Source: Eubacteriaceae bacterium | Lineage (GTDB): Bacteria > Bacillota > Clostridia > Lachnospirales > Lachnospiraceae | NCBI GenBank assembly: GCA_902362875.1 | Contig: CABIYF010000014.1 | Span: 1-64,000 of the forward strand | Direction of reading: 5' to 3' | DNA: 64,000 bases | In this document: one piece after another, positions 27,659 to 36,119 of the stretch | Layout of the letters: each line of letters begins with the position of its first letter | Numbering within the stretch: position 1 is the stretch's first letter | Program-made: the position numbers and the translations under genes | The notes under the pieces: generated by a model | What the model saw: only the letters and a program-made list of their open reading frames with translations | Told to the model about the DNA's origin: nothing | Database searches by the model: none

Positions 27659-28456
27659 ATGAACAAATACAAAGGTGTCGTATTTTTTGATTACGATGGA
27701 ACAACAGTTGATGAAGTCGATAATATTGCAACAGCAACACCAAAGACAGTAGAATCCTTGAATAAATTAAAGGAAAATGGTTATCTGACAATGTTATGTT
27801 CTGGAAGAACCCACAGATTTCTAGAGATGGACGTGGATAAATTCATGGGAGCGATCACATGTAATGGATCACATACAGAAGTTGAAGGGGAAGTGATCCG
27901 TGATATCTGTATTCCAGACGAACTGTTATTTAAAGTAGTCAATGAATATTTTCCAAGAGATACGATCATTCATTTTGATACAAGGGATATCAGTTATTAT
28001 CTGCATCAGGATGCAGAATTTTTTATGCATCACTGTGAACTGTTTCATCTTCCACAGCGCTGGTATGCACCATGGAAATTCCGCCAGAAAGACAATCATG
28101 TAAGTAAATTAGTTATGAATTATAAAGATCCACAAGTAAAGATAGATTTTGAAGAAGAATTTAAAGATGTCTTTACTGTTGCAAAACATGTTCGAGAGAA
28201 TTTTATTGATATCACATTAAAAGGAGTTACAAAAGGTGATGCAATTGTTGAATTGATCGATAAATTAGGAATCGATAAGAAAGATACTTATGCTTTTGGA
28301 GATGCAGACAATGATGTAGAGATGATGGAAGCCGTTGGAACAGGAATTGCTATGGGACGTCACAGCGAAGCCGTTGAAAAGGTAGCATCTATGATCACAG
28401 GAACAGTGAAAGAAGAAGGAATCACAACAGCATTAGAGAAGTTAGGACTGATATAA
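27659..28456 (+). CDS. Cof-type HAD-IIB phosphatase
   Basis: About 265 residues. HAD motif I FFDYDGTTVDE, motif II MLCSGRTHRF, and the C-terminal FGDADNDVEMMEAVGTGIAMGR containing motifs III/IV. A large cap domain between motifs II and III marks the Cof/IIB subfamily, which hydrolyses sugar phosphates, nucleotides or flavin phosphates. ATG 27659 is preferred because GGAGAGAG fits it; an ATG at 27647 overlaps that site. It is followed one base later by a second HAD gene. Confidence 0.88.
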   Translation: MNKYKGVVFFDYDGTTVDEVDNIATATPKTVESLNKLKENGYLTMLCSGRTHRFLEMDVDKFMGAITCNGSHTEVEGEVIRDICIPDELLFKVVNEYFPRDTIIHFDTRDISYYLHQDAEFFMHHCELFHLPQRWYAPWKFRQKDNHVSKLVMNYKDPQVKIDFEEEFKDVFTVAKHVRENFIDITLKGVTKGDAIVELIDKLGIDKKDTYAFGDADNDVEMMEAVGTGIAMGRHSEAVEKVASMITGTVKEEGITTALEKLGLI

Positions 28457-28457
28457 G

Positions 28458-29153
28458 ATGAAGAATATAATATTTGATGTGGACGATACACTATATGACC
28501 TGATGGAGGCCTTTGAGAAGGCACATAAAGAGTTTTTTGCAGATAAGACAAAGGAAGATTGCGAGGAACTTTTTAAACGCTCCAGAACCTACAGCGATGA
28601 GGCGTTTTATATGGCAAGAGAAGGAAAGATCAGCCATGATGAGGAGTTTGCATACCGGATTCAGAAGACCTATAAAGACTCAGGAATTGAGGTGAGCAAA
28701 GAAGAGGCAAAACAATTTGAAGAACGATACCGTTATCATCAAAAACATATTCATGTACCAGAAGGTATTAAAACACTTCTAAGTGAATGTAAGAAGCAGG
28801 GGAAGACGATGGGAGTGCTTACGAATGGAACAGCACTTCATCAAGGAAAGAAATTAGAGAATTTACAGCTTTCCAAATGGTTTGACGAAGATAAGATGTT
28901 CATTTCTGATGTGATCGGTTTTACAAAACCGAATGTCAAAGCATTTCAGATCGTACAGGAGAAGATGAATCTTAATCCTGAAGAGACATGGTTTGTAGGA
29001 GATACCTTCGAGGTAGATGTCGTAGGAGCCAAGAATGCAGGATGGCATGTGATCTGGTTTAATCATAGAAAACGTCCGATGCCAGAAGGAGATATCAGAC
29101 CTGATATTGAAGTTAGAACAGTTGAAAAACTGATGGATGTAATTACAAAGTAG
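28458..29153 (+). CDS. HAD-IA family phosphatase (YjjG-like)
   Basis: 231 residues. Motif I IIFDVDDTLYDL, motif II GVLTNGTALHQ, Lys motif III FTKPNVKAFQIV and motif IV WFVGDTFEVDVVGAKNAGW. The small helical cap between motifs I and II places it in HAD subfamily IA, near YjjG nucleotidases and phosphoglycolate phosphatases. The substrate cannot be told from sequence. It is cotranscribed with the Cof-type gene. Confidence 0.85.
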   Translation: MKNIIFDVDDTLYDLMEAFEKAHKEFFADKTKEDCEELFKRSRTYSDEAFYMAREGKISHDEEFAYRIQKTYKDSGIEVSKEEAKQFEERYRYHQKHIHVPEGIKTLLSECKKQGKTMGVLTNGTALHQGKKLENLQLSKWFDEDKMFISDVIGFTKPNVKAFQIVQEKMNLNPEETWFVGDTFEVDVVGAKNAGWHVIWFNHRKRPMPEGDIRPDIEVRTVEKLMDVITK

Positions 29154-29162
29154 ATAATGTGA

Positions 29163-29206
29163 AAAAGAAGGTGAAACCAAATGATAAGTTCCACCTTCTT
29201 TTATTT
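29163..29206. terminator. Bidirectional terminator between converging genes
   Basis: AAAAGAAGGTG (29163-29173) pairs perfectly with CACCTTCTTTT (29192-29202); A-rich on the left and T-rich on the right, so it can end transcription from both sides. Confidence 0.85.
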
Positions 29207-29239
29207 TAAGATTGAGATGTAATTGTATGAGATAAGAAA

Positions 29240-31219
29240 TTATTTTTTCTTAGTCTTTAAGTTCTTTGCAGATGACCAAGAAGCACGTAAAGTTGTATTC
29301 TTATTATCAACTTTTACAGTTCTTACGGCTCTGACTCTTACATAATACTTCTTATTCTTTTTAAGTTTTGTTAAAACTTTAGAAGAAGATTTAGAAGAAA
29401 CTTTTACAGTTTTTGCACCTTTAAAGCTCTTAGATGTACCATACTGTACTTCGTAAGAAGTAGCGTTAGCGACTTTGCTCCAAGAAGCTTTTAAGGATGT
29501 CTTTTTCGCTTTGCTTAATTTAACAGTTGTCTTAGCAGGTGCTTTCGCATTGATCTTGTAAGTTAATTTCTTTGTACCTGTGTAGTTTTTACCATTAAAT
29601 TTAACAGTTGCTGTGTAAGTTCCAGGTTTTTTACTGTTGGAGTTAGAGTAAGATACTGTGTAATTGCTTGCTGCGATTGTTTTGTTGGCAGAATCTTTTG
29701 CTACAACAGTAGCTTTCTGAACTTTTCCATTTTCTGTGAAAGATGTTTTGTTTAATGCGATAGATTTAATCTTGGCAATTGTTGTTGTACTCTTAACATC
29801 ACCACAGTTAGAGCATTTTACTACGATAGAACCATCTTTAGATGTTGAAGCTGGTGTAGTAATTGTTTTGTAATCTTTCTTAGTGACAGCTTTCATGGCA
29901 GCTGTTAAATGAGATGTACACTCTTTCACAGAACCAGAATAGATAACTTCATCTTTTAAAGCATCAACAGCTTCACCAAGTTCTGTGTCAAGATCTGTCC
30001 AAGCTTTGTCCTGTCCATCACAGTAAGAATCTTTGTCAGCTTTCATAGCATTTGCCTGATCGATCAGTTTCTGAAGATCAGCTTTTTCAGTATCTGTTGC
30101 TTCTTTAGCATTTGCGATATTGTCACCAGTAGCCTGAACATTGAATGAGAAGTCCTCATATCCAAGAGCAGAAATAGTAAGTTTCCAGTAACCAGTTCCA
30201 TCATAATCTTCAGGTAACTGACAACGAATAGATTCTGTTAAACCAAGCTGGATTCCCATAGATTTGTGCATCCAGTTGTCAGCAGCAAATTTAGTACCAT
30301 AAGTAGCTAATGGTTTAGAATATGTATCATCATATCCATAGTATGTCCATGTAACAGCCTGCATATTTGAACCAAGATCTCCATAAGCATCACCATTAAG
30401 ATCGACACGTAAAAACTCGCCATAAGAACCTGCACCAGGTTTGACCTCAACAGTAATCTTATCAGAATCCACTTTCTTGATGGCAGCATCTTTTAAACCA
30501 GATTCAGAACCAGTTTTGCGAGCGCTGAAAGAGAAAGTTCCATCAGAGTTTTCTGTAGCTGTTTTTAAACCATTTGTATTTGCTGTTACATTTGCAGTTG
30601 CAGTATAAGCAGATAAATTCACTTCGCTGTAACCACCAGTTAAAGTACCACCATTTTCAACAACCTGATATTTGGCTTTTAAATCATTTAACTGAGAAGT
30701 TTTAACAGCTACAGGAACATACTTAATACCAGAAACTTCATAATGAGACATTGTATAAGTATTTCCGTTATCAGTAATATTTCCTTTATTCCAGCTGACA
30801 GATGAACCGTCTGTTAAGTAGATTGTTTTACCATCATCAGACCAGTGGGAAACTTTATACTCAGGACCAGTTTTACCATCTGCATCTGTAGTAAAGATGG
30901 TAGCCATGCACTGATAGCTTCCACGATGTAATCCATGTTTTGCTGTTGCTCGAGTAACAACATCATATCCACCTTTATCTGATTCTTTTTTAGAATCTAA
31001 AACATCTGAGCTAGAAGCATCACCCGCATTATAAACATCTTCATGTGCCCAATACTCAGCCCAAGTAAGACCAACATAACAATAAGTCCATTCATCAGCC
31101 TGATCAGCTTTAACAATATGAGCCACATTAAAGATGTTAGCAGTCACAGGAGTAGCTGTGAAAGCCATAGCACCAGTCATGGCAACTGCAAAAGCTTTAC
31201 CAATTAATCTTTTACGCAT
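29240..31219 (-). CDS. Secreted Tp47-like penicillin-binding protein with Fn3
   Basis: 659 residues. The signal peptide (about 1-38, signal peptidase I type, no lipobox) is followed by a region (about 43-365) whose landmarks match the Treponema pallidum Tp47 penicillin-binding lipoprotein as I recall it: VVTRATAKHGLHRG (87-100), IKYVPVAV (165-172), TNGLK and FSARK (215-235), YYGYDDTY and YGTK (293-310), and GYWKLTISALGY (343-354). A helical spacer (370-450), a CSNCG-containing beta unit (about 450-560) and a fibronectin type III domain (about 565-650) follow, ending in a Lys-rich tail that could hold it to the wall. No sortase motif is present. It is monocistronic, with its own promoter and a shared terminator. 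Role in peptidoglycan or beta-lactam handling is inferred from the family. Confidence 0.8.
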   Translation of the reverse strand: MRKRLIGKAFAVAMTGAMAFTATPVTANIFNVAHIVKADQADEWTYCYVGLTWAEYWAHEDVYNAGDASSSDVLDSKKESDKGGYDVVTRATAKHGLHRGSYQCMATIFTTDADGKTGPEYKVSHWSDDGKTIYLTDGSSVSWNKGNITDNGNTYTMSHYEVSGIKYVPVAVKTSQLNDLKAKYQVVENGGTLTGGYSEVNLSAYTATANVTANTNGLKTATENSDGTFSFSARKTGSESGLKDAAIKKVDSDKITVEVKPGAGSYGEFLRVDLNGDAYGDLGSNMQAVTWTYYGYDDTYSKPLATYGTKFAADNWMHKSMGIQLGLTESIRCQLPEDYDGTGYWKLTISALGYEDFSFNVQATGDNIANAKEATDTEKADLQKLIDQANAMKADKDSYCDGQDKAWTDLDTELGEAVDALKDEVIYSGSVKECTSHLTAAMKAVTKKDYKTITTPASTSKDGSIVVKCSNCGDVKSTTTIAKIKSIALNKTSFTENGKVQKATVVAKDSANKTIAASNYTVSYSNSNSKKPGTYTATVKFNGKNYTGTKKLTYKINAKAPAKTTVKLSKAKKTSLKASWSKVANATSYEVQYGTSKSFKGAKTVKVSSKSSSKVLTKLKKNKKYYVRVRAVRTVKVDNKNTTLRASWSSAKNLKTKKK

Positions 31220-31293
31220 ATAGTTTTCCTCCGTTTTCTTGTAATAAAATAATAGCGCGTATAATAGTTAGAAGATTCTAACTGCTGGAAAAT

Positions 31294-31322
31294 ATGATAC
31301 CATATGAATGGTTAGTGGACAA
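31294..31322 (-). promoter_or_regulatory. Promoter of the Tp47-like gene
   Basis: On the minus strand TTGTCC (31322-31317), a 17-bp spacer and TATCAT (31299-31294), about 75 bp upstream of the start. A GGAGG site lies just before the ATG. Confidence 0.45.
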
Positions 31323-31336
31323 TAACTGTAAGTGAG

Positions 31337-31480
31337 AATAATTATCAATATACTACCCTGTGACGCGCTTTCGCTCGACTCGCACGTAGTGGACACTAAA
31401 TTCGACAGCGACTTATCAGTCACTGCTCATTAAGTGCCAACGAGCTCCTACGGTCACAAGGCAGTATATTGATAATTATT
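31337..31480. repeat. 144-bp inverted-repeat element, MITE-like
   Basis: Arms 31337-31364 and 31453-31480 are inverted copies with two mismatches over 28 bp; the outer 18 bp are exact. The 88-bp interior is more G/C-rich than its surroundings and itself folds: GTGGACACTAA against TTAAGTGCCAAC, and a central hairpin GCGACT-TATC-AGTCAC. It has no coding capacity. It lies between the divergent Tp47-like gene and the response regulator, separating their promoters. It could be a mobilisable miniature element or a folded RNA/DNA boundary. Confidence 0.7.
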
Positions 31481-31575
31481 CGGGAGGTGCTATGGTATAA
31501 TTTAGCCCTCAGAGCGGCAGGTATTGGTGGAACGTTTACTTTATTTATGCAATCCAATATAATAAATAAAGAAAG

Positions 31576-31630
31576 TTAAGAATTTTGTAAGAATTACATT
31601 AAGTGAAATTAAAGAATTAATTGTTAAGAT
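31576..31630 (+). promoter_or_regulatory. Candidate OmpR-type response-regulator boxes
   Basis: TAAGAA at 31577 and 31588 (11 bp apart), TAAGTG at 31600, TTAAAG at 31609 and TTAAGAT at 31624 form a ladder of direct repeats upstream of the regulator gene. The 10-12-bp spacing is usual for winged-helix regulators binding as head-to-tail dimers, so autoregulation is a fair inference. Confidence 0.45.
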
Positions 31631-31661
31631 AAAACCATCAAAGATACGAGGAGGAAAAACT

Positions 31662-32369
31662 ATGAACCAGCCAAAGATTCTGGTCGTCGATGACGACAAA
31701 GAGATCGTAGGGGCGATCAAGAAACGTCTGGAAATGGAAGACTATGAAATTATCACTGCATATAACGGACTGGAAGCAATGGATGTTTTAATGGAACAGG
31801 AAGTCCAGCTTTTGATCATAGACGTCATGATGCCAAAGATGGACGGACTTTCAGCAACTATGAAGATCCGTGAAAGCAAGAACATTCCAATTATCATTTT
31901 GTCAGCAAAGACAGAAGAAAGTGATAAGATTCTTGGATTATCCATGGGAGCCGATGATTATGTCAGCAAACCATTCCGCCCGGATGAACTGGTGGCAAGA
32001 GTCAAATCACAACTGCGCCGATACATGCAGTTTGGTGGGATGAATGCCCCAAAAAGCAATAAGGAACAAATTATAAATGGCGGACTGATCCTTGATATGA
32101 AAGGAAAAAGAATGTTAGTTGACGGGGAAGCTGTGAAGCTGACAGCAACCGAATATAAGATCGTAAGCCTTCTCATGAAGAATCTTGGCAGGGTATTTTC
32201 AGCAGATGAAATCTATGAACGTGTATGGAACGAAGAAGCCTACGCAACAGAAAATACAGTCATGGTTCATATCCGCCGTATCCGCGAGAAAATAGAAATA
32301 GATGCAAAAAATCCAAGATATTTAAAGGTGGTGTGGGGAATTGGATACAAGATCGAAAAAATGGACTAA
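31662..32369 (+). CDS. OmpR-family response regulator
   Basis: 235 residues. Receiver domain 1-120 with the acidic pair in LVVDDDK, phospho-acceptor Asp54 (LLIIDVMMPKMDG), switch Ser/Thr in ILSAK and Lys in YVSKPF. The winged-helix DNA-binding domain (about 135-235) contains LTATEYKIVSLL and ENTVMVHIRRIREKIE. GGAGG precedes the ATG. The histidine kinase gene overlaps its 3' end by 29 bp, so the two are translationally coupled. Confidence 0.93.
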   Translation: MNQPKILVVDDDKEIVGAIKKRLEMEDYEIITAYNGLEAMDVLMEQEVQLLIIDVMMPKMDGLSATMKIRESKNIPIIILSAKTEESDKILGLSMGADDYVSKPFRPDELVARVKSQLRRYMQFGGMNAPKSNKEQIINGGLILDMKGKRMLVDGEAVKLTATEYKIVSLLMKNLGRVFSADEIYERVWNEEAYATENTVMVHIRRIREKIEIDAKNPRYLKVVWGIGYKIEKMD

Positions 32370-34473
32370 TACGATACTGGTTACACTTGTGATCATTGTT
32401 ATGACTTTGTCAGGAATGTATGGGATCAGTACGATTCATAACATGGCACTGACGGGAAATAACAGTTTTACAGTGGATGAGCTGGATCAGATTGATTATA
32501 TCAAAAAGACACAGACATCTTTATTTGACAAATGGGCAGAGGAACAAGGTGCAAAAACTTATTCTGATCAGCGAAACCATGTGTCAGAGGCTCTGCTTAC
32601 AAAGATTAAAAACGAATTCAGAGTAAAAGTAACAATGAAAGTCAAACCATATGACAAAAAGATGATAACAACAACATCGTATTATGGGGCGAAAAATGCA
32701 GATTATACAGGGGGAAGGATTGAACATTTTCATATAGAACGATCCGAAACAGAATTAAATAAAGATGGAAGCTTTAAAGGATGGGACCCAACCGATGATT
32801 TTAATGCAAATCCAGAAGAATATTATGCATTTGCCGGAGACAGCTATACGATGGAATTTGTATTTCCGTCCAACCTTTTGATCAATAATAAAAAGAAGCA
32901 GCGTCTGGAAACAGCAGAAATTGAGATTTCGCTGACAAAGAAAGCTTTAACAGAGATTGATCAGTTTCAGAAGAAGGCAACAAAACAGCTGGCTGCAGGA
33001 TTGAAGGCCATTGTTATTGTATCAGTGGTTGAAGTGATCGGAACAATCTTATTGTGTGTGCTATTCGCACTTCAGAAGAAACGAACCAAATTTTTCAATG
33101 CACTGGATAAAATCTGGTGGGAAATTATATTGGCAGCAGGATTGATCCTGATCGGACTTGCGATTGCATTATGCATTGGAGACTGGCAATATACGATCGA
33201 ATACGCACAAGGTACAATGAGTTCATCGACATTAGAGATGATCATGATGCTAAGTTATCTGTCCGTACCATTTTTTATCATGGCGTTCGCAGTATGCGTA
33301 CAGACAACGATATGGAGATTAAAAGAAAGAAATTTCTTGGATTCTACATTTTGTCTGGGATATTTTAGAAAATGGTATCGTCATGAAAAGCAAAGACGAG
33401 AACTGGAAGAAGAAGCAATGTCTTTTGCACAAAAACATGCAAGAGACAGGATCAGGCAATACCGCGTTTTGAGATATATTATGATTGGAGGAGTTGCGGT
33501 CTGTGTTATCATATTGTTCACAGGAGCTCAATTGAGCGACTTTCTTGTTACTTTAATAGCAATTACATGTATTTTATTATTCAAATTTTTCAAGAAATAT
33601 TCAAACAAATATGCAGAAGAACAAAGAGATTTAGGAAAATTAGTCGATCAGATCGAACGTATCTCAAATGGAGAATTGACAGCAACAACGGATATCAACG
33701 AAGATTCGGATTATTACGAATATAGCCAGAAACTGACCCATATAGGACAGGGAATGGAAAAAGCATTAGAAACGCAGATGAAAGGCGAGAGAATGAAGAT
33801 CGACCTGATCACCAATGTTTCTCATGATTTAAAGACTCCTTTGACATCGATCATTGGCTACGTTGATCTCTTAAGCAGGGACGATACATTATCCGATGAA
33901 GCAAAAGATTATGTAACGATCCTTGTGAAGAAGACAGAACGTTTAAAAGATATCATTTCAGATTTGTTTGAGCTTGCAAAATCAACGAGTGGAGATGTCA
34001 AGGTTGATATGGAAGAAATGGATATGAAACGTCTGGTGGAACAAACATTGGGGGATATGGCTGATCAGATAGAGGAATCAGGATTTGGAATCAGATATCA
34101 GTGCAATGCAGCCTGCACAAAATTTATGGGTGATGGAAACCGCATGTACAGAGTTGTGCAGAATGTCATTGAAAATGCATTGAAATATTCACTCAAAGGC
34201 ACAAGAATCTTCATTTATATCACCGAAGAAGCAGGAAATATCATTTTAAAAGTTACGAATACAGCATCGTATGAGATGAATTTTACCGAAGAAGAGATCA
34301 TGGAACGCTTTGCGAGAGCAGAAAAATCAAGAACAAGTGAAGGTAACGGATTGGGACTGTCCATTGCAGATAGTTTTACAAAGAACTGCGGAGGTAAATT
34401 TGAAATCAAAATTGAAGGCGATCAGTTCACTGTAACTATACAATTTAAACAATATTTTAAAGAAAATAAATAG
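32341..34473 (+). CDS. Membrane sensor histidine kinase
   Basis: 710 residues starting at a TTG (32341) inside the response-regulator gene; a later ATG would cut through the first membrane helix, and GGTGGTGTGGGGA lies just upstream. Helix 1 (about 9-30) is followed by an extracellular region (about 31-215), then about five helices between 220 and 420. A linker with ERISNGELTAT leads to the dimerisation domain with His495 in NVSHDLKTPLTSIIGY, then the ATPase domain with QNVIENALKYS (N box) and EGNGLGLSIADSF (G box). Two hundred bases of non-coding DNA follow. The signal sensed is unknown. Confidence 0.9.
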   Translation: MDTRSKKWTNTILVTLVIIVMTLSGMYGISTIHNMALTGNNSFTVDELDQIDYIKKTQTSLFDKWAEEQGAKTYSDQRNHVSEALLTKIKNEFRVKVTMKVKPYDKKMITTTSYYGAKNADYTGGRIEHFHIERSETELNKDGSFKGWDPTDDFNANPEEYYAFAGDSYTMEFVFPSNLLINNKKKQRLETAEIEISLTKKALTEIDQFQKKATKQLAAGLKAIVIVSVVEVIGTILLCVLFALQKKRTKFFNALDKIWWEIILAAGLILIGLAIALCIGDWQYTIEYAQGTMSSSTLEMIMMLSYLSVPFFIMAFAVCVQTTIWRLKERNFLDSTFCLGYFRKWYRHEKQRRELEEEAMSFAQKHARDRIRQYRVLRYIMIGGVAVCVIILFTGAQLSDFLVTLIAITCILLFKFFKKYSNKYAEEQRDLGKLVDQIERISNGELTATTDINEDSDYYEYSQKLTHIGQGMEKALETQMKGERMKIDLITNVSHDLKTPLTSIIGYVDLLSRDDTLSDEAKDYVTILVKKTERLKDIISDLFELAKSTSGDVKVDMEEMDMKRLVEQTLGDMADQIEESGFGIRYQCNAACTKFMGDGNRMYRVVQNVIENALKYSLKGTRIFIYITEEAGNIILKVTNTASYEMNFTEEEIMERFARAEKSRTSEGNGLGLSIADSFTKNCGGKFEIKIEGDQFTVTIQFKQYFKENK

Positions 34474-34510
34474 TTTTCGTATGTTTTTTGCTAAAAAAGC
34501 AACGTTCTGA

Positions 34511-34727
34511 AAAAAAACCACGTGAAAGGGTAGAAAAGATTAATATAAAAGTATATACTAACTAATGTGTCAATAATATGCAAACAGACCATTTTCAAGA
34601 ATGGTTTTATAATCCTTTCCTCGTGAAGTTTTTATGATACATGGTGACTTTTGGATCGGTTGCGTATTTGGAGACATCTGCTTTTAAAAGCCCTTCCGGT
34701 TCTTAGGAACCGGAAGGGCTTTTTTTG
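34511..34727 (+). ncRNA. Candidate structured RNA ending in strong terminator
   Basis: The gap after the kinase gene is not empty. A 5' arm around 34514-34541 and a 3' arm around 34609-34635 (TAATCCTTTCC, TCGTGAAGTTTTT) are complementary with bulges and enclose ACCATT-TTCAAG-AATGGT, a clean 6-bp hairpin at 34589-34606. The transcript would stop at the terminator at 34689-34727. I do not recognise a known RNA family and see no convincing promoter, so it could instead be the folded 3' UTR of the kinase mRNA. Confidence 0.35.
34689..34727 (+). terminator. Very strong Rho-independent terminator
   Basis: A perfect 14-bp stem, AGCCCTTCCGGTTC (34689-34702) with GAACCGGAAGGGCT (34707-34720), loop TTAG, then seven T. 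The strongest terminator in the window. Confidence 0.97.
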
Positions 34728-34748
34728 CCTTTCAAGACAGCTGGAAAA

Positions 34749-34777
34749 TTGCAAGATGAAACGGCATCTGATATAAT
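34749..34777 (+). promoter_or_regulatory. Promoter of the GH3 lipoprotein gene
   Basis: TTGCAA (34749-34754), a 17-bp spacer and TATAAT (34772-34777), 35 bp before the start. It also excludes an earlier in-frame start at 34725. Confidence 0.75.
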
Positions 34778-34811
34778 ATTAAGAAAAACATGTACGAGAA
34801 AGGACATGAAG

Positions 34812-36017
34812 ATGATGAAGAAACGGTGGATAAGTCTCCTGCTCATCCTTGTGCTTGTTATGGCAGCAGGATGTGGCAAAAAGAAGAGTACGACAAAGAA
34901 AGTAAAGACGGAGGATCTTGATGAGGCAACACTGCAGGGTATGGCGAAAGATATTACGAAAGAGATGTCTTTAAAGAATAAGATCGGACAATTATTCATG
35001 GTATCGATATATCAGCTGGACGAAGCAGAAAGCAAGAACCAGACAAAGATAACAGACGGCATGAAGAAGACATTAAAGAAATACCCGGCAGGCGGGATCG
35101 TGATGTTTGCCAAGAATATTGAAACCCGAGAGCAGACAAAGACAATGATAAAAGATCTTCAGGATACATCTTATGTGCCATTATTTATGGCAGTTGATGA
35201 AGAATGCGGAACAGTCTCAAGAGTTGCATCCAATCCGAACATGAAGATGACCGTGTATCCATCTGCACAGGAAGTCGGCAAGACTTACACGGACAAGCAG
35301 ATTGCAAAGATGGGACAGACACAGGGAAAAGAATTAAAAGAGCTGGGATTTAACATGAACCTTGCACCAGTAGCAGACGTGCTCACCAATAAGAATAACA
35401 CAGAGATTGGCGACAGAAGTTTTGGAACGGACTCAAAGAAAGTATCATCAATTGTAGCAAGCTTAGTTAAGAACATGCAGAAACAGCAGATTTCCGCAAC
35501 CATCAAGCATTTTCCGGGAAGCGGTGGATGCGGAGGAGATACTCACCGTGGAAGTACAGAGACACATCAGACGATCGAGACATTAAGAGACGCAGATTTT
35601 AAGCCATTTAAAGCTGGGATCAAGGCAGATGTGGATGCGGTGATGGTATCACATCTGATGCTCAGCAACGTGACAGACGAGAAAGAACCTTCCAGTTTAA
35701 GCAGCAGGGTGGTCAGTGACATTTTAAGAGACGAGCTTGAATACAATGGAATCATTATGACAGATGCAATGAACATGAAAGCGATCACAGATAACTACAG
35801 TTCAGGAGAAGCAGCAGTCAAAGCCATTCAGGCAGGAGTTGACTTGATTGTGATGCCGGATAATTATAAGGAAGCATATCAGGCAATCGAGAAAGCAATA
35901 AAAAACGGACAGATCAAGGAGTCAAGAATTGATAAATCTGTAAGAAGGATCATCTACGCAAAGATCAAGAGAGGCGAGATTCCTCCAGATACTACCTTAT
36001 TAAAGGATAACGAGTAA
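34812..36017 (+). CDS. GH3 beta-N-acetylhexosaminidase-like lipoprotein
   Basis: About 401 residues. The signal peptide ends in the lipobox MAAGC, so it is a membrane-anchored lipoprotein. The GH3 barrel follows: IGQLFMVSIYQ, GGIVMFAKNI, FMAVDEECGTVSRV, NLAPVADVLTN, TIKHFPGSGGCGGDTHRGS and IIMTDAMNMKAI with the nucleophile Asp. KHFPG...DTH corresponds to the NagZ catalytic loop His, with an unusual glycine-rich insertion. It probably trims GlcNAc from cell-wall fragments outside the membrane. AAAGGA is well spaced for the ATG at 34812; an ATG at 34806 is too close to it. Confidence 0.87.
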   Translation: MMKKRWISLLLILVLVMAAGCGKKKSTTKKVKTEDLDEATLQGMAKDITKEMSLKNKIGQLFMVSIYQLDEAESKNQTKITDGMKKTLKKYPAGGIVMFAKNIETREQTKTMIKDLQDTSYVPLFMAVDEECGTVSRVASNPNMKMTVYPSAQEVGKTYTDKQIAKMGQTQGKELKELGFNMNLAPVADVLTNKNNTEIGDRSFGTDSKKVSSIVASLVKNMQKQQISATIKHFPGSGGCGGDTHRGSTETHQTIETLRDADFKPFKAGIKADVDAVMVSHLMLSNVTDEKEPSSLSSRVVSDILRDELEYNGIIMTDAMNMKAITDNYSSGEAAVKAIQAGVDLIVMPDNYKEAYQAIEKAIKNGQIKESRIDKSVRRIIYAKIKRGEIPPDTTLLKDNE

Positions 36018-36119
36018 GAGTAAGACTCTTGCAGATTTAAAATGAATATGTTACTATCAAAAATGTGTATTTTACAAAGGAAACTAAAGATTGTATAACA
36101 GAAAGGTCAAAAGATCACG

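Noticed and set aside
34511..34688. SRP RNA, 6S RNA, T-box, purine or c-di-GMP riboswitch
   Set aside because: None of the conserved blocks (such as GGTGGNACCGCG for T-boxes or the SRP GGAAG tetraloop region) could be found.
34725..34811. Earlier in-frame ATG for the GH3 lipoprotein
   Set aside because: A clear promoter (34749-34777) lies downstream of that ATG, and the extra residues would precede a proper lipoprotein signal peptide.
36071..36099. TTTACA-17-TATAAC as a purF promoter
   Set aside because: Its expected transcript start falls within the ribosome binding site, so it is mentioned in the purF entry but not listed as a feature.
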